Assembly: GCA_036346375.1 (NCBI GenBank)
Contig: CM070508.1
Coordinates: forward strand, 22,264,852 to 22,328,851
Direction: 5' to 3'
DNA from: Guadua angustifolia
Taxonomy: Eukaryota; Streptophyta; Magnoliopsida; Poales; Poaceae
DNA length: 64,000 nt
Of this stretch, positions 11,444-23,700 are shown in pieces. The notes beneath the pieces are model-generated. The model had not been told where the DNA came from and searched no databases. It saw only the letters and a list, made by a program, of their open reading frames with translations. Made by a program: the position numbers and the translations under genes. Numbering within the stretch: the stretch's first letter is position 1; each line of letters begins with the position of its first letter.

Positions 11444-13769
11444 TGTAACGGACCGCCTTTGCAGGTGGTGCGTTTTAGATACCAAACAGCTACCCAGAAT
11501 TTTAGCTGTCGGTAAATCAAGCGTACATTGCCAGGCGAAGAATAACATCCAACAGTTGATATAGATAAATAAAGCATCATGGCCAGAGTTTTACAAAATG
11601 GCGCATCAAGCGCTTACATCACATCACAAAAAGGGGCCTTGCCCACAGGAAATGGTTTGAGCGGTAGATCAAAGCCTCAAAACCAAACATTTTCGCCATC
11701 TACGCTTTCTTGGAATTCTCCTGCTTCTTGATAATCTAGGGGAGGGTAGGAGCAAGGGTGAGTACACAACTGTACTCAACAAACCACACAGGAATATTCT
11801 GAATAGTACATGCAAGGATTCACCAAGGAATAATGGTATAGGTTCATAATTGTGGTGGATGCAATTTTAATCCATTTAATTACATTTGAAACACAAACCA
11901 TAAATAGCTAGCACAGGGGGGTTTCTGCAAAAGTCCAGCACTTCGTCAAGTTTTAGTATTAAAACTAATTTGAGCTTAGATTCAGGTATCACCCCATTTT
12001 AACTTAGCTTCATTAACCGGAAGCACGGCGTAATCGATTACCATTTTGTTTGACTCTGCAGAGCTGCTCAGCTTTACCCCCAAGATATCTGCAGTCGTAA
12101 TTGCCACGCGATTAACATGCATCTTTTATGCATGCGGCCGGACCGAGATGATCATAGCCGTTTCATTGAACTTCCCCTTTTTAGCTCCTATCCAGTAGGC
12201 TATCCAAGATCCGCAATATTCAGGACCCACTGGCCGGCGCGGGAGACGCTTTCTGAATACTGTAGATACCTACTGTTGCGTGAACCGGTGAATGGCCACT
12301 CCATTCCCGTTCCGCCCCATTCGCTATGCGATCCAATGCATCACCAGCACATGGTAGCTTCTTCCATTAGGTATTAAAAAGGGAAGCACAACGTACTAGA
12401 CTATGTTGAGAAAGGTCAACGTAACTGACCGTCTCAACCTGTGGTTGAGCGATTACTGAAGTTATTTACTTTGCCCAAAGTGGTTAGTCCTTAATGCCAA
12501 AGACCAAGTCTTTACCCACATTATATCCATGGTACCTACCGTACCATCACCATCTCTTCCATAGACTTGTCATCGGTTGGGGATCGGACTCATAGCCACC
12601 TCACGTGGGTAGTCCAACACTGTTCCCCTAACCGTAGCAGTTTTTAAAGATTGACCGAACCATCCTTTGGTGATTAAGCATTTGTCTAAAAGTAACATTT
12701 GCATAAATTGCTACATCTACGGGGATCCAATATATTATATCCTAAGGCTAGGAAGGAATTAGGGCACAACAACGAGTCTAGTATTGGGTGGTAATTAATC
12801 ATGTCATTCGAAACTACTGCATTTCTTAGTTTCTAAAATACACGTAAAATAATGCAATACAAAAGATATATATACACATATATGTAGAGTGTAATGGAAC
12901 TAGGTTCAATATGTTCAAGGGGTGTGGCTTGCCTTGCGAAGTTGAAGGTTCTCCTAAAGAATAGTCGCCGATGTCTTGCGGTGTCCCGAACGGCTCCTAC
13001 TCCTCGTGCGTCTCCTCGTAGTGCTCCGGCTCCAAGTATTGCTCTGGCGTCGGGTCTAGCGCATTAAAATAATCACAGTAAATAAATGAATGAAACAATA
13101 AAGAAAAGAAAAGAAATGAAAATGAAAATCGAATCGGAGAGTCGGAGGTAGAGAGAAAGGTTGTTTTCGGAATTTTTGGAATTTAGTTTTGAGAAATGGA
13201 GTTCATTTTTGAACTCAGTGGCTCGAAACAGTCAAGAACATGTATTTTCGGCATTTCTGGATTTTTTTGGGGATTTTTTGGAAATTTTCTGGGACTTAAA
13301 ATGAAATTTTCGGATTTTAAAACGTATTTAAATCCGAAAATGAAAATCAAAAACCGAAAAGAAAAGGAAAATGGATTCCTCGTGGGCTGCCTGATGATTT
13401 GCATATTCGGCTGCTCAGACCTGATTACCTTGTGAGGCGAGCAGACCACGGCCTAGTTAGTGACCACCCTGCCTAGGGGAGGTGGTGACGGGCGTGGTCG
13501 GCTGTCGGTGACGAGCGGAGGCTGTGTGAGCCGGAGAAGCAAAGAGAGTGCGGGAGTGGCTGACGGGTGGGGACACGCTGTCAGTGAGAGGCGCGAGGTG
13601 ACGGCGAACTCAGCGCCGGAGGCGGAGAAGAAGCAGTGCGATCCGAAAAGGAATGTTTTCAAATTAAACCGGCAAAATTCGAAATAAAATTTGGGAAAAA
13701 TTCGAATAAATTCTAGATAAATTGTAAAGGCCAATTTTAACTCATTTTTGAAATTTGGAGGTTATTTCA
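11444..13769 (-). repeat. 3' LTR of chromovirus, internally deleted
   Basis: On the plus strand it runs from TGTAACGGACC to GTTATTTCA, which is TG...CA in the element's direction. At 2326 bp it is shorter than its partner. Alignment to 18986-22123 shows loss of the partner's 21198-21999 at position 13645, between short CCG matches. A small open frame at 12117-12377 recurs in the other LTR (19656-19916) simply because the LTRs are copies. Confidence 0.95.
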
Positions 13770-13782
13770 ACCAACCCCACTT
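13770..13782 (-). other. Polypurine tract
   Basis: On the minus strand AAGTGGGGTTGGT lies immediately before the 3' LTR. Its position fits the plus-strand DNA priming site used in reverse transcription. It is interrupted by thymines. Confidence 0.6.
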
Positions 13783-13805
13783 AAAATAAATCTCGTTCTC
13801 GAGAT

Positions 13806-15665
13806 TTACTGTTCGCGGGAGAATAGGTTGGGAAATTCCTGCTGCAGTTCTGATTCCTTTTCCCAGGTTGTTTCATCCATGGTGTGGTTCTTCCACAGTA
13901 CCCGACAAAATCTAACATTCTTATTTCTGTACTCCCTCTCAACTGTTTCAATAATTTTGACAGGTTCCTCCAGATATGTCAAATCATTCTGCAGGTTGAT
14001 CCCTTCCAAAGGTACTTGATCTGTCGGTTGTCGGAGGCACTTCCTTAATTGTGATACGTGAAATACATTGTGCACTCTAGATAGTTCCGGACTTAGTTGT
14101 AGTCTGTAGGCTACTTCTCCAACTCTGCTTAAAATCTGATATGGCCCAATGTACCTTGGTGCCAATTTTCCTTTGATTTGAAATCTGCGTACCGGTCTGA
14201 AAGGTGTCACTTTTAGGTAGACGTAGTCTCCTACTTGATAGCTGATATCTTTGCGTCGATTGTCTGCATAGCTCTTCTGACGATCCTGGGCAGCCTTTAA
14301 ATTTTCTGAGATGATTTTTACATGCGCTTCTGCATCATGGGCTATCTGAGGTCCTAGGAGTTGTCTTTCTCCTACTTCTGTCCAGTTCAGTGGGGTTCTA
14401 CATTTTCTTCCATAAAGAGCTTCAAAGGGTGACATCTTCAAGCTGGCTTGGTAACTGTTGTTATAGGAAAATTCTGCAAATGGTAGACATGTGGCCCAGG
14501 AAGCTCCATAGGTTATAGCACAAGCCCTTAACATGTCCTCTAGTATCTGATTGGCTCTCTCTGTCTGTCCATCCGTCTATGGATGATATGCTGTACTGAA
14601 TGTCAAGTCTGTTCCCATGGCTTCGTGTAAGCTTTCCTAGAATTTTGATGTGAACTGGGCTCCTCGATCTGACACGATCTTTTTAGGGACTCCATGTAAT
14701 CTTACTATCTGAGTTAAGTATAACTCCGCCAGCTTGTCTTTCCCATAGGTTTGCTTAATTGGTATAAAGTGGGCTACCTTGGTTAATCTGTCGATTATCA
14801 CCCAAATGGCATCATATCCTTGTTGGGTCTTGGGCATTCCTGTGATGAAGTCCAGTCCAATTTCATCCCATTTCCACTCTGGAATTGGGAGTGGTTGTAA
14901 CAATCCGGTGGTTTTCTGGTGGTCTATCTTAACTTTCCGACACACGTCACAGCATAAGACATGTTCGGCTATGTCTCTCTTCATACCTGGCCACCAGTAT
15001 TCTTGTTTCAAATCTTGGTACATCTTAGTGCTTCCAGGGTGTATTGAGAGTTGAGATGAGTGAGCTTCTGTCAAAATCAATCCTCTTATATCTTTATCTT
15101 CAGGAACACATACACGGTTGCGAAACCGGAGTATGCCCTGCCCGTCTTCAGAGAATTCCGAGGGGCTGACTTTTTCCATGTCTTGTCGAAGCTGTTGAAT
15201 CTCTTCATCCTCCTGCTGAGCTATCTTGATCCGGTTCATTAGATTGGGTTGAATTTCGAGAGCACAAACAAATCCTGCCTCTACCAATCGTAGGTTCAAT
15301 CTTTCCATATCTGTTTGTAACTCTGGTGGGACTTCCGCTATCTGGGCTATGTGATGACATGCCTTCCTGCTTAAAGCATCTGCTACTACATTAGCTTTGC
15401 CTGGGTGATACTGGATATTCAGATCGTAGTCCTTGATGAGCTCCAACCATCTTCTTTGTCGAATGTTTAGGTTGGGTTGGGTGAACACATACTTCAAACT
15501 CTTGTGATCCGTGAACACTTCACATCGGTTCCCTAGCAGGTAATGCCTCCATATCTTTAGAGCATGTACCACTGCCGCTAATTCCAAGTTATGCGTTGGA
15601 TAATTCTCCTCATGTTGTCTCGATTGGCGTGATCGTCGCAACCCTTTTACATTTTGCATCAACAC
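13806..15665 (-). pseudogene. Chromovirus pol: RNase H, integrase, chromodomain
   Basis: This is the second half of the polyprotein. It begins in RNase H (FTDHKSLKYVF), whose first part is garbled by small deletions at about 15625-15720. The integrase has a zinc-binding HHCC region (IHPGSTKMY then CCDVC), then the catalytic core with Asp in LDFITGMP and IVSDRGAQFTS. One reading frame runs through, broken by stops at 14637 and near 14580. Both look like single C-to-T type changes in Trp or Gln codons. The C-terminus (VEREYRNKNVRFCRVLW, then WEKE) is a chromodomain, which in this lineage guides integration to heterochromatin. It continues the gag-RT frame at 15712-18351 after a frameshift. Confidence 0.9.
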
Positions 15666-15711
15666 GCATCCTAATCCTCTTTTGAGCGCCCGATAAATCT
15701 GAAATTCCTTA

Positions 15712-18351
15712 TCACGGTTTCGGGCGATTACTAATACGGGGTGATGTCAATTTTGCTTTGAGTTCTTGAAAACTCTCTTCACATTTTTCTGTCCATTTAT
15801 AAGGTTGATCTTTCTTGAGCAGTTGGGTCAGTGGTTTTGATATTTTAGAGAATCCTTCAATGAATCTCCTGTAATATCCAGCTAATCCGAGAAAGCTCCT
15901 GACTTCTGTCACTGACGTGGGTTGTTTCCATTCCATTACTGCCCTTACTTTCTCAGGGTCTATCTTGACTCCATCCGGGGTAATTATGTGTCCTAGAAAT
16001 GCAATCTCTCTCATCCAAAAGTCGCATTTAGTGAACTTGGCGTACAGTTGGTGGTCTCTGAGTCTCTGTAATATGAGTCTTAGGTGTTCCTGATGGTCTT
16101 CTTCACTTTTTGAGTATATCAGGATGTCATCGATGAATACCACCACAAATTGGTCTAGATAATCCTTACAGACTTGATTCATTAAATTCATAAAGTATGC
16201 TGGGGCATTACTGAGTCCAAAAGGAACTACTGTGAACTCGAATAATCCATATCTCGTGGTGAACGCCGTTTTTGCTCTGTCCTGTTCCTTGACTTTTAAC
16301 TGGTAGTATCCTGTTCTCAGATCTATTTTTGAGAATATTTTGGCCCCTTGAAGCTGATCGAATAGATAATCTATTCTTGGGAGGGGATACTTGTTTTTGA
16401 TTGTTACCGCATTTAAGGCTCGGTAATCTACACAGAGTCTTTGGCTTCCGTCTTTCTTCTTAACGAATAGGATCAGTGAAGCCCAAGGTGAGACACTTGG
16501 CCTGATAAATTCTTTGTCTAACAACTCATCTAATTGCTTTCTTAATGCCTTTAGTTCTGTTGCCGACATTTGGTATTGATGTTTGGTGATGGGTTGGGTT
16601 CCTGGCACCAATTCTATTATCAATTCAATATTCCTGTCCGGTGGCCTTTCGGGTAACTCTTCTGGGAAGACATCAGGATAATTCTGTACTATCGGTACTC
16701 CGGTGATTTCTGTCACGAGGGCGTTGAGGATATTTCTTTTTCCTGACACTAACTTAGGGTCCGTTTTTACTGTCACTTGTTGTTCTCCCTCATTGGTGAG
16801 CTCTATCATTTTTCTTTCACAATCCAATCTGGCCTTATACTGAGTTAACCAATTCATTCCCAGAATGATATCCAATCCTTCCATTTCCAACATTAATAGG
16901 TCAGCTTTGAACTCAACACCTTGAATGGTTAACTTCAGGTTCTTACACTCGAATCGAGTCATTAAGCGACTTCCCGGGGTTTGGAACACACAAGGGGTAG
17001 GCAAAGAAAAATAGGGAAAACCATGCTTGCAAACGAAAGACAGGGAAATGAAAGAGTGGGTGGCACCTGGATCGAAAAGAACTAAAGCAAGCTGAGATTG
17101 GACTGGAAACTCACCAATGATCACATCTGTCGCTCCTGCAGCAGCTTCGGCAGTCACGTGATTAATTCTCCCTTGAAATCCTCGGGAGGCGCTTGGACCC
17201 TTGCTATTGGAGTTTTGCTCGGTCTTCACGGAGGCTCGTCCTTGTAGCATCCCTTGTGGCGGCAGTGGTTGATATGGTACAGTCTGTCGGCTAGCAGTGA
17301 TTATGGAAGAAGCTGCTTGTGCCTTGGCCGCATCAGAGGGTAGATGTTTGCGGGGACAATGCTGCCTGAAGTGCCCTGACTGTCCACAGTGAAAGCATCC
17401 TGTCGTTTTATTGGGACAATCACTAGAGTAGTGATTTCCATTGCAGGTAAAACATCTGACGGCCCTGGGTTGAGCCGAGGTAGGTGCAGGTCTTGAACTT
17501 CCTATTGCTTGTCTCTTAGCTAGGAATCCCGGAATAGGAGCTGGCATTCTTCCCTTGAACTGCCCTGGACTCTGGACTCTTTGTTGTTGGGCCTTTCTCT
17601 TGCGGGTATCTTCTAAGTCGTTTCTTGCCTCTTCGGTGATGATTAGTTTATCAACCATTGTCGCAAGGTCCTTGAAATCCATTGCAGAGATGTGGAACTT
17701 AAGGTTCTTTTGTAGACCTTCGAGAAACCTTTCCATTTTCTTGGCCTCAGAATCTACTTCTCCTGGGGCATACCTAGCCAAGGAGTTAAACTGGTGAAGA
17801 TATTCCATCACAGTCTTCCCACCTTGGCGTAGGGCCATGAATTCCCTTCTCTTGGAAGCCATCAGTCCAGCGGGAATGTGCATTTTCCTGAATGCATCTT
17901 CAAATTCTTGCCAGGTTATATCCTGGCCATTTCTCTGTGCTTCATAATTCATCCACCATGTCACAGCCGGACCTTGCAGCTGGTGAGATGCAAACTGGAC
18001 TTGCTCCTTCTCAGAGCATGGTAGGAGGTCTAGCTTCCTCCGGATATCCCTGATCCAGTCGTCTGCTGCCAGGGGTTCAGTTGAGCTAGAAAAGATTGGT
18101 GGCCGGGTTTTTTGGAAATCAGACCACGTGGCTCTGCCATTGTGTCCTCCTGGATGCTAGTATGGTCCCTGTGGTTCTGCTTGGGGTCTAGCAGCTAGTT
18201 GTTCCATCATTCTTTCCATAAGTTATGTTTGATGTTGCTCAGCCTGGTATCTATTTCTTTCCATCATTGCCAAGACTTGCGTTATAGCGGTTGTGTTGCT
18301 GGCGGATTCCGCTTCATCATTTCCGTTGTTGTGGGATCTAGTGTTAACCAT
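15712..18351 (-). pseudogene. Chromovirus gag-protease-reverse transcriptase
   Basis: I start gag at the ATG at 18351, about 620 bp inside the primer binding site. Stops follow in frame at codon 43 (18223-18225) and codon 65 (18157-18159). The long open part begins at 17964. Seen in order are a Retrotrans_gag domain, two zinc-knuckle-like motifs at residues ~297-333 (CFTCNGNHYSSDC, CFHCGQSGHFRQHC), an aspartic protease, and a reverse transcriptase with intact FIDD at 16126-16137. The protease motif at residues 427-430 reads DPGA, where the family has D-S/T-G-A, so the enzyme is probably dead even without the stops. The frame is lost near 15712 at the start of RNase H. Unlike two other chromoviruses here it has no extra ORF before gag. 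Confidence 0.92.
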
Positions 18352-18970
18352 AGTTGCTGACTCCTTTACAGTCCTGCCGCAGGTTTTGGCAAATTAGAAG
18401 GTGAGTGAGAGTTAGAAGCAGGGGTAAGAGTAGAGTGAATTTAGTTGAGGGGCTTAGACGAACAGAAGGAATAATTTTGAGTTGGTTAGGTTACACAGAT
18501 ATTTAGAACCAACCAAAATATCAGAAATTAGGGGACATTGTTTTTTTCATATATCATGGAGTCATACTTAGTATTGTTTTTAAGATCTGTTACGACCCCT
18601 GTTACATTATCAAAAGACCTACTATAAGAGTGGCGCAGTCTAAATCTAGTGACTGACTATGGCGACATCTTCTTGCTATCGTTGAGCTGGGTCAGGTCCA
18701 TCACCTAAAAGCGACTACTGAAAATTTCTAGGGATGAAGAAAAGCTTATGCGTTATCTGCTAACACGGAGGTTTTGAAGTTAGTTGAGAATAGAAATCTC
18801 AAATCAATTTTTGGAATCAGAGATTCAGGTAAGGTAGAAAGTGGTGAGAAGAAGAAGGAGATAGCTAATATGCTTATATATTTTTGCAATATGTTTTGCT
18901 TACGTTTAAATAACCTTTTTGAAAAAGATTTCCTAAGCCACCTTAAGGTTTTGATCTACTGGTCAAACCT
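18352..18970 (-). other. Chromovirus 5' leader
   Basis: About 620 bp lie between the primer binding site and gag. No long minus-strand frame is seen. A packaging signal probably lies here, but none can be pointed out. Confidence 0.5.
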
Positions 18971-18983
18971 GGCTCTGATACCA
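18971..18983 (-). other. Primer binding site (initiator tRNA-Met type)
   Basis: On the minus strand TGGTATCAGAGCC begins two bases after the 5' LTR. It is a perfect match to the usual plant primer site complementary to the 3' end of initiator tRNA-Met. This shows the element reads right to left. Confidence 0.95.
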
Positions 18984-18985
18984 CT

Positions 18986-21900
18986 TGTAACGGACCGCCA
19001 TTTCAGGTGGCGCGTTTTAGATACCAAACAGCTACCCAGAATTTTAGCTGTCGGTAAATCAAGCATACATTGCCAGGCGAAGAATAACATCCAACAGTTG
19101 ATATAGATAAATAAAGCCTCATGGCCAGAGTTTTACAAAATGGCGCATCAAGCGCTTACATCACATCACAAAAAGGGGCCTTGCCCACAGGAAATGGTTT
19201 GAGCGGTAGATCAAAGCCTCAAAACCAAACATTTTCGCCATCTACGCTTTCTTGGAATTCTCCTGCTTCTTGATAATCTAGGGGAGGGTAGGAGCAAGGG
19301 TGAGTACACAACCGTACTCAACAAACCACACAGGAATATTCTGAATAGTACATGCAAGGATTCACCAAGGAATGGTATAGGTTCATAATTGTGGTAGATG
19401 CAATTTTAATCCATTTAATTACATTTGAAACACAAACCATAAATAGCTAGCACAGGGGGGTTTCTGCAAAAGTCCAGCACTTCGTCAAGTTTTAGTATTA
19501 AAACTAATTTGAGCTTAGATTCAGGTATCACCCCATTTTAACTTAGCTTCATTAACCGGAAGCACGGCGTAATCGATTACCATTTTGTTTGACTCTGCAG
19601 AGCTGCTCAGCTTTACCCCCAAGATATTTGCGGTCGTAATTGCCACGCGATTAACATGCATCTTTTATGCATGCGGCCGGACCGAGATGATCATAGCCGT
19701 TTCATTGAACTTCCCCTTTTTAGCTCCTATCCAGTAGGCTATCCAAGATCCGCAATATTCAGGACCCACTGGCCGGCGCGGGAGACGCTTTCTGAATACT
19801 GTAGATACCTACTGTTGCGTGAACCGGTGAATGGCCACTCCATTCCCGTTCCGCCCCATTCGCTATGCGATCCAATGCATCACCAGCACATGGTAGCTTC
19901 TTCCATTAGGTATTAAAAAGGGAAGCACAACGTACTAGACTATGTTGAGAAAGGTCAACGTAACTGACCGTCTCAACCTGTGGTTGAGCGATTACTGAAG
20001 TTATTTACTTTGCCCAAAGTGGTTAGTCCTTAATGCCAAAGACCAAGTCTTTACCCACATTATATCCATGGTACCTACCGTACCACCACCATCTCTTCCA
20101 TAGACTTGTCATCGGTTGGGGATCGGACTCATAGCCACCTCACGTGGGTAGTCCAACACTGTTCCCCTAACCGTAGCAGTTTTTAAAGATTGACCGAACC
20201 ATCCTTTGGTGATTAAGCATTTGTCTAAAAGTAACATTTGCATAAATTGCTACATCTACGGGGATCCAATATATTATATCCTAAGGCTAGGAAGGAATTA
20301 GGGCACAACAACGAGTCTAGTATTGGGTGGTAATTAATCATGTCATTCGAAACTACTGCATTTCTTAGTTTCTAAAATACACGTAAAATAATGCAATACA
20401 AAAGATATATATACACATATATGTAGAGTGTAATGGAACTAGGTTCAATATGTTCAAGGGGTGTGGCTTGCCTTGCGAAGTTGAAGGTTCTCCTAAAGAA
20501 TAGTCGCCGATGTCTTGCGGTGTCCCGAACGGCTCCTGCTCCTCGTGCGTCTCCTCGTAGTGCTCCGGCTCCAAGTATTGCTCTGGCGTCGGGTCTAGCG
20601 CATTAAAATAATCACAGTAAATAAATGAATGAAACAATAAAGAAAAGAAAAGAAAAGAAATGAAAATGAAAATCGAATCGGAGAGTCGGAGGTAGAGAGA
20701 AAGGTTGTTTTCGGAATTTCTGGAATTTAGTTTTGAGAAATGGAGTTCATTTTTGAACTCAGTGGTTCGAAACAGTCAAGAACATGTATTTTCGGCATTT
20801 CTGGATTTTTTGGGGATTTTTTGGAAATTTTCTGGGACTTAAAATGAATTTTTCGGATTTTAAAACGTATTTAAATCCGAAAATGAAAATCAAAAACCGA
20901 AAAGAAAAGGAAAATGGATTCCTCCGTGGGCTGCACAGTGATTTGCATATTCGCCCGCTCACACAAAGGCTCTGCACGGCGAACTGCCTGGCACCCGGTT
21001 AATGCCACCCCACCCTGCAGCGTCTTGAGGTGGGTGACAGGCGGGCCCGACTGTCGGCACGAGCTGGTATTGACGCTGTGGCCCGAGAGAAGCAGAGAGA
21101 GTGCGGGAGTGGCTGACGGGTGGGGACACGCTGTCGATGAGAGCGCGGTGTGTGGCGAACTTCAGCACAGATGGCGGAGAAGAAGCAGTGCGATCCGGCG
21201 AACTAGCTTACGGGAAGAGGAATGAAGTGGCTAGGGAGCATGAGGAGCTTAAGGTGAGTTCGGGAAGGTGAAGAAATGGGAGAGGGAGCGATCGGAGAGA
21301 CCTGGCGACGGAGCTCAACCGGAGATGGGGAAGGAGCTTCGGGCACGGCATGGGGAGGCGTCCAGAGAGAAAATGAAGTGGGGAAATGGGTTGGGCACGA
21401 TGTGGGGAGCTCGGGAGGGTGGAAATGGCGGTGCTCCGGGGTTTAAATAGCGTGCGCACGAGGAGGGAGAGAGAGCAGGCGGTGGGGAGAGAGGGGACGC
21501 GGTGGCGGGGGTAATCGAGTGGCGAAGGGACAAAACGGAGCGGAGGATTGGACGCGGCGGTGGAGCAGCCTTCGGCGCGGCGTGGCAGAGGGAGAACGCA
21601 AGCGCCACTGGTTGGGCGAAACGGCGGCGAGGTGTGGCTGTCGGGCGGTGGAGGAGAGAGAGATGTAATGGGGAAGGTGCGACGATGTCAGGGTGGCACA
21701 GGGGCGACAGGACTGGTCGGGCGCGGCAGCACGGTGCATCAGCGACGCAGGCTTCATCGGTTGGGCGAGACGGCGGTGGCTCGGGATTGGGTGGAGGGCG
21801 CGGCGAGTGGACGGGTGAAACGAGGAAGATGACGCGATTTTAACGGCTTGGCGTGGGAAAGCAGGCGGCGGCGGAGGTTGTTAAATGGCGCTACAAGGAG

Positions 21901-22123
21901 ACGGGCCGGGCGGAGAAGGCGGGAATGGAGAAGGCGCCAGCGAAAAGGAAAAAACGGGATGCCCGAAAAGGAAAGCGGGAAATGGAGTTGACTTTCCCGA
22001 AAAGGAATGTTTTCAAATTAAACCGGCAAAATTCGAAATAAAATTTGGGAAAAATTTGAATAAATTCCAGATAAATTGTAAAGGCCAATTTTAACTCATT
22101 TTTGAAATTTGAAGGTTATTTCA
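18986..22123 (-). repeat. 5' LTR of chromovirus, full length
   Basis: The full-length partner of 11444-13769, 3138 bp, with the same ends and AAATC duplicated at 22124-22128. It keeps the GC-rich block 21198-21999 that the 3' LTR lacks. GC-rich open frames at 21315-21843 on both strands have no recognisable protein pattern and are not called as genes. Confidence 0.95.
21441..21449 (-). promoter_or_regulatory. Candidate TATA box of the chromovirus 5' LTR
   Basis: The minus strand reads CTATTTAAA inside the GC-rich block, upstream of the downstream part of the LTR. It is the best TATA-like site in this LTR. The 3' LTR copy has lost this site with the 802-bp deletion. The transcription start itself is not visible. 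Confidence 0.4.
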
Positions 22124-22128
22124 AAATC
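22124..22128. other. Target site duplication AAATC, right copy
   Basis: Identical to 11439-11443 and directly adjoining the LTR end at 22123. Confidence 0.95.
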
Positions 22129-23132
22129 CCTACAGTGGCAACGAAATCTCGGCGGTCTTTGTTTTTTTTTGGAGATAAAGCGGGTCTTTGTTGTCACGGC
22201 AGCGTTTGGGCAGAGGTGAGGCAACGCTCTCAGCTGAGGAGGAGGCTAGGTGGCCAAGACAGAGCTCTACTGGGTGACGCTGTCAAGTGGGTCCAGGGTA
22301 AGCTGCGGGTCCCATATGACAGTAAGGTCAATAGACACTAGAGATCTCCATTTGGGTAGACTAAAGTCTCCGGATTTAATTGAGCTAAAAATCTAGGTCA
22401 AGAATTTTTGAAAATATTTTTGTACAATTCTGAGGAATATATTATCACCTCATAAAAATTTCAGATGATCATCAAATTTTTTAAATTTTACAAAATTCTG
22501 ACAAGCTCTTTGTTCCAGTTACTTTTTTTCTGGTTTTTATTTTTCTGAGGTACCCATGAGGTTAGTTTCCTCTAAAAAACTTTTTCTTCATGATTCGATG
22601 GGTTTAAAAATGTTACCATAAAAATCTCATAGGATGATCAATCATGTGTTATTTTATAAAATTCTAACAATGTTTTTGTTGATTAATTACATTTTAGGTT
22701 TTGATTTTCTAATTGCAAAAAATAAGATTATTTATTTTTGAAATTTTTTATGTATGGTATTTTCATTATTTATATTATTTTATAAAAATTTTAGAAGATA
22801 ATCTTGTTCTTACATTTTTAATTAATTCTGACATTGTTACTATTCATTGCCTTTAGTCACTGCTTTTGATTTCTTATCAGCAATAAATCCTTTCACATTC
22901 CATTGAAACTTTTTGACAACGATATGGTGTGATCCTAAGATTTAAATATAATTTTTATAGATTTTTCCTTTAGTTTTTCTAGTCTTTACATTTTAGAAGA
23001 GAGGAAATCAACGATTCAAATAGATTTTCTTAAGGACAAAAATTCAAGAAAATTAAGGAAAAGATGGAAAACCAGAATAAGATCATAATAAAAAATTAAA
23101 ATTTTATTTTATTTATTTTGAATTTTTAGGGT
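22129..23132 (-). mobile_element. Old chromovirus LTR, part B
   Basis: This continues part A (9696-11443) after removal of the inserted element. It ends in GAATTTTTAGGGT at 23120-23132. In reverse that is ACCCTAAAAATTC, the typical start of a TGTAACACCC LTR lacking its first bases. The long AT-rich stretch 22380-23130 holds no gene. Confidence 0.5.
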
Positions 23133-23700
23133 ACTACTAATATAGAGGTATAACTTGTTTGTTTAAGTGATATATAAGAAGTGGGATATGTACTCCCAGG
23201 AGTACGGTGTTATGAGATATAATATTTTGAGTTTGTATTCAGTTAGACTCTATCTCTATGTGGGTGAATTTGAATCTATCTCTTATGTTTTCTTTATTAT
23301 CGGGCATCCCCTTGTAAAAGAAATCAATCTAATAAAGCGAGAGAGTTTTTCCTCCCCATATTGTGTGCTCCTTCCTGTGTTGCTGTGATTGCGTTGACAA
23401 ATTGATTGGTTAATCAGGAGTGAACGACTACGTTTTACAACACGTCATTAGCACGAAGCTCTGCCGAGGCCACCAATCATGATTATCTACCTGCGACAAT
23501 CGATACTGCGCCGAATTCATCCTGCAACACACAATCAACCTACATCAAGTCCTACGCAAGTTTAATCCTATGACGATTGATCGCACATGAACAGAAAAAT
23601 ACATCCTATATATCGTCTTTTTAAAAATCAATCTGTACAATCTAAAGTTGCAATGTTGGTGTTACTGTCATATAAGAAAAACAGAGAAACAAAAGAAGAC
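23133..23700 (+). mobile_element. Probable Ty1/copia LTR end and leader fragment
   Basis: CTCCCAGGAGTACGGTGTTA at about 23192 and a run to CGTTTTACA at 23439 look like the 3' part of a copia LTR. The next bases ACACGTCATTAGCACGAAGC resemble the junction found in some grass copia leaders. No gag or pol follows before the sequence turns GC-rich at 23700. The call rests on resemblance of short motifs only. Confidence 0.35.

Larger units (their letters stand above)
11444..22123 (-). mobile_element. Complete Ty3 chromovirus (Del/Tekay lineage), 10.7 kb
   Basis: The element has two LTRs (11444-13769 and 18986-22123), a methionine-type primer binding site beside the right LTR, a polypurine tract beside the left LTR, and a gag-pol region on the minus strand ending in a chromodomain. 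The flanking AAATC is duplicated. The domain order protease, reverse transcriptase, RNase H, integrase, chromodomain defines a chromovirus. The LTRs are nearly identical apart from an 802-bp deletion in the left one, so insertion is fairly recent. It lies inside an older LTR of the same general lineage. Confidence 0.95.

Noticed and set aside
18971..18983. tRNA gene near the methionine-type motif
   Set aside because: Only the primer-complementary 13 bases are present, with no cloverleaf; the same holds at 27535, 34928 and 63821.
21315..21843. Overlapping GC-rich open frames on both strands in the chromovirus 5' LTR
   Set aside because: They lie inside an LTR, have low-complexity Arg/Gly/Pro composition, no domain pattern, and are absent from the other LTR.
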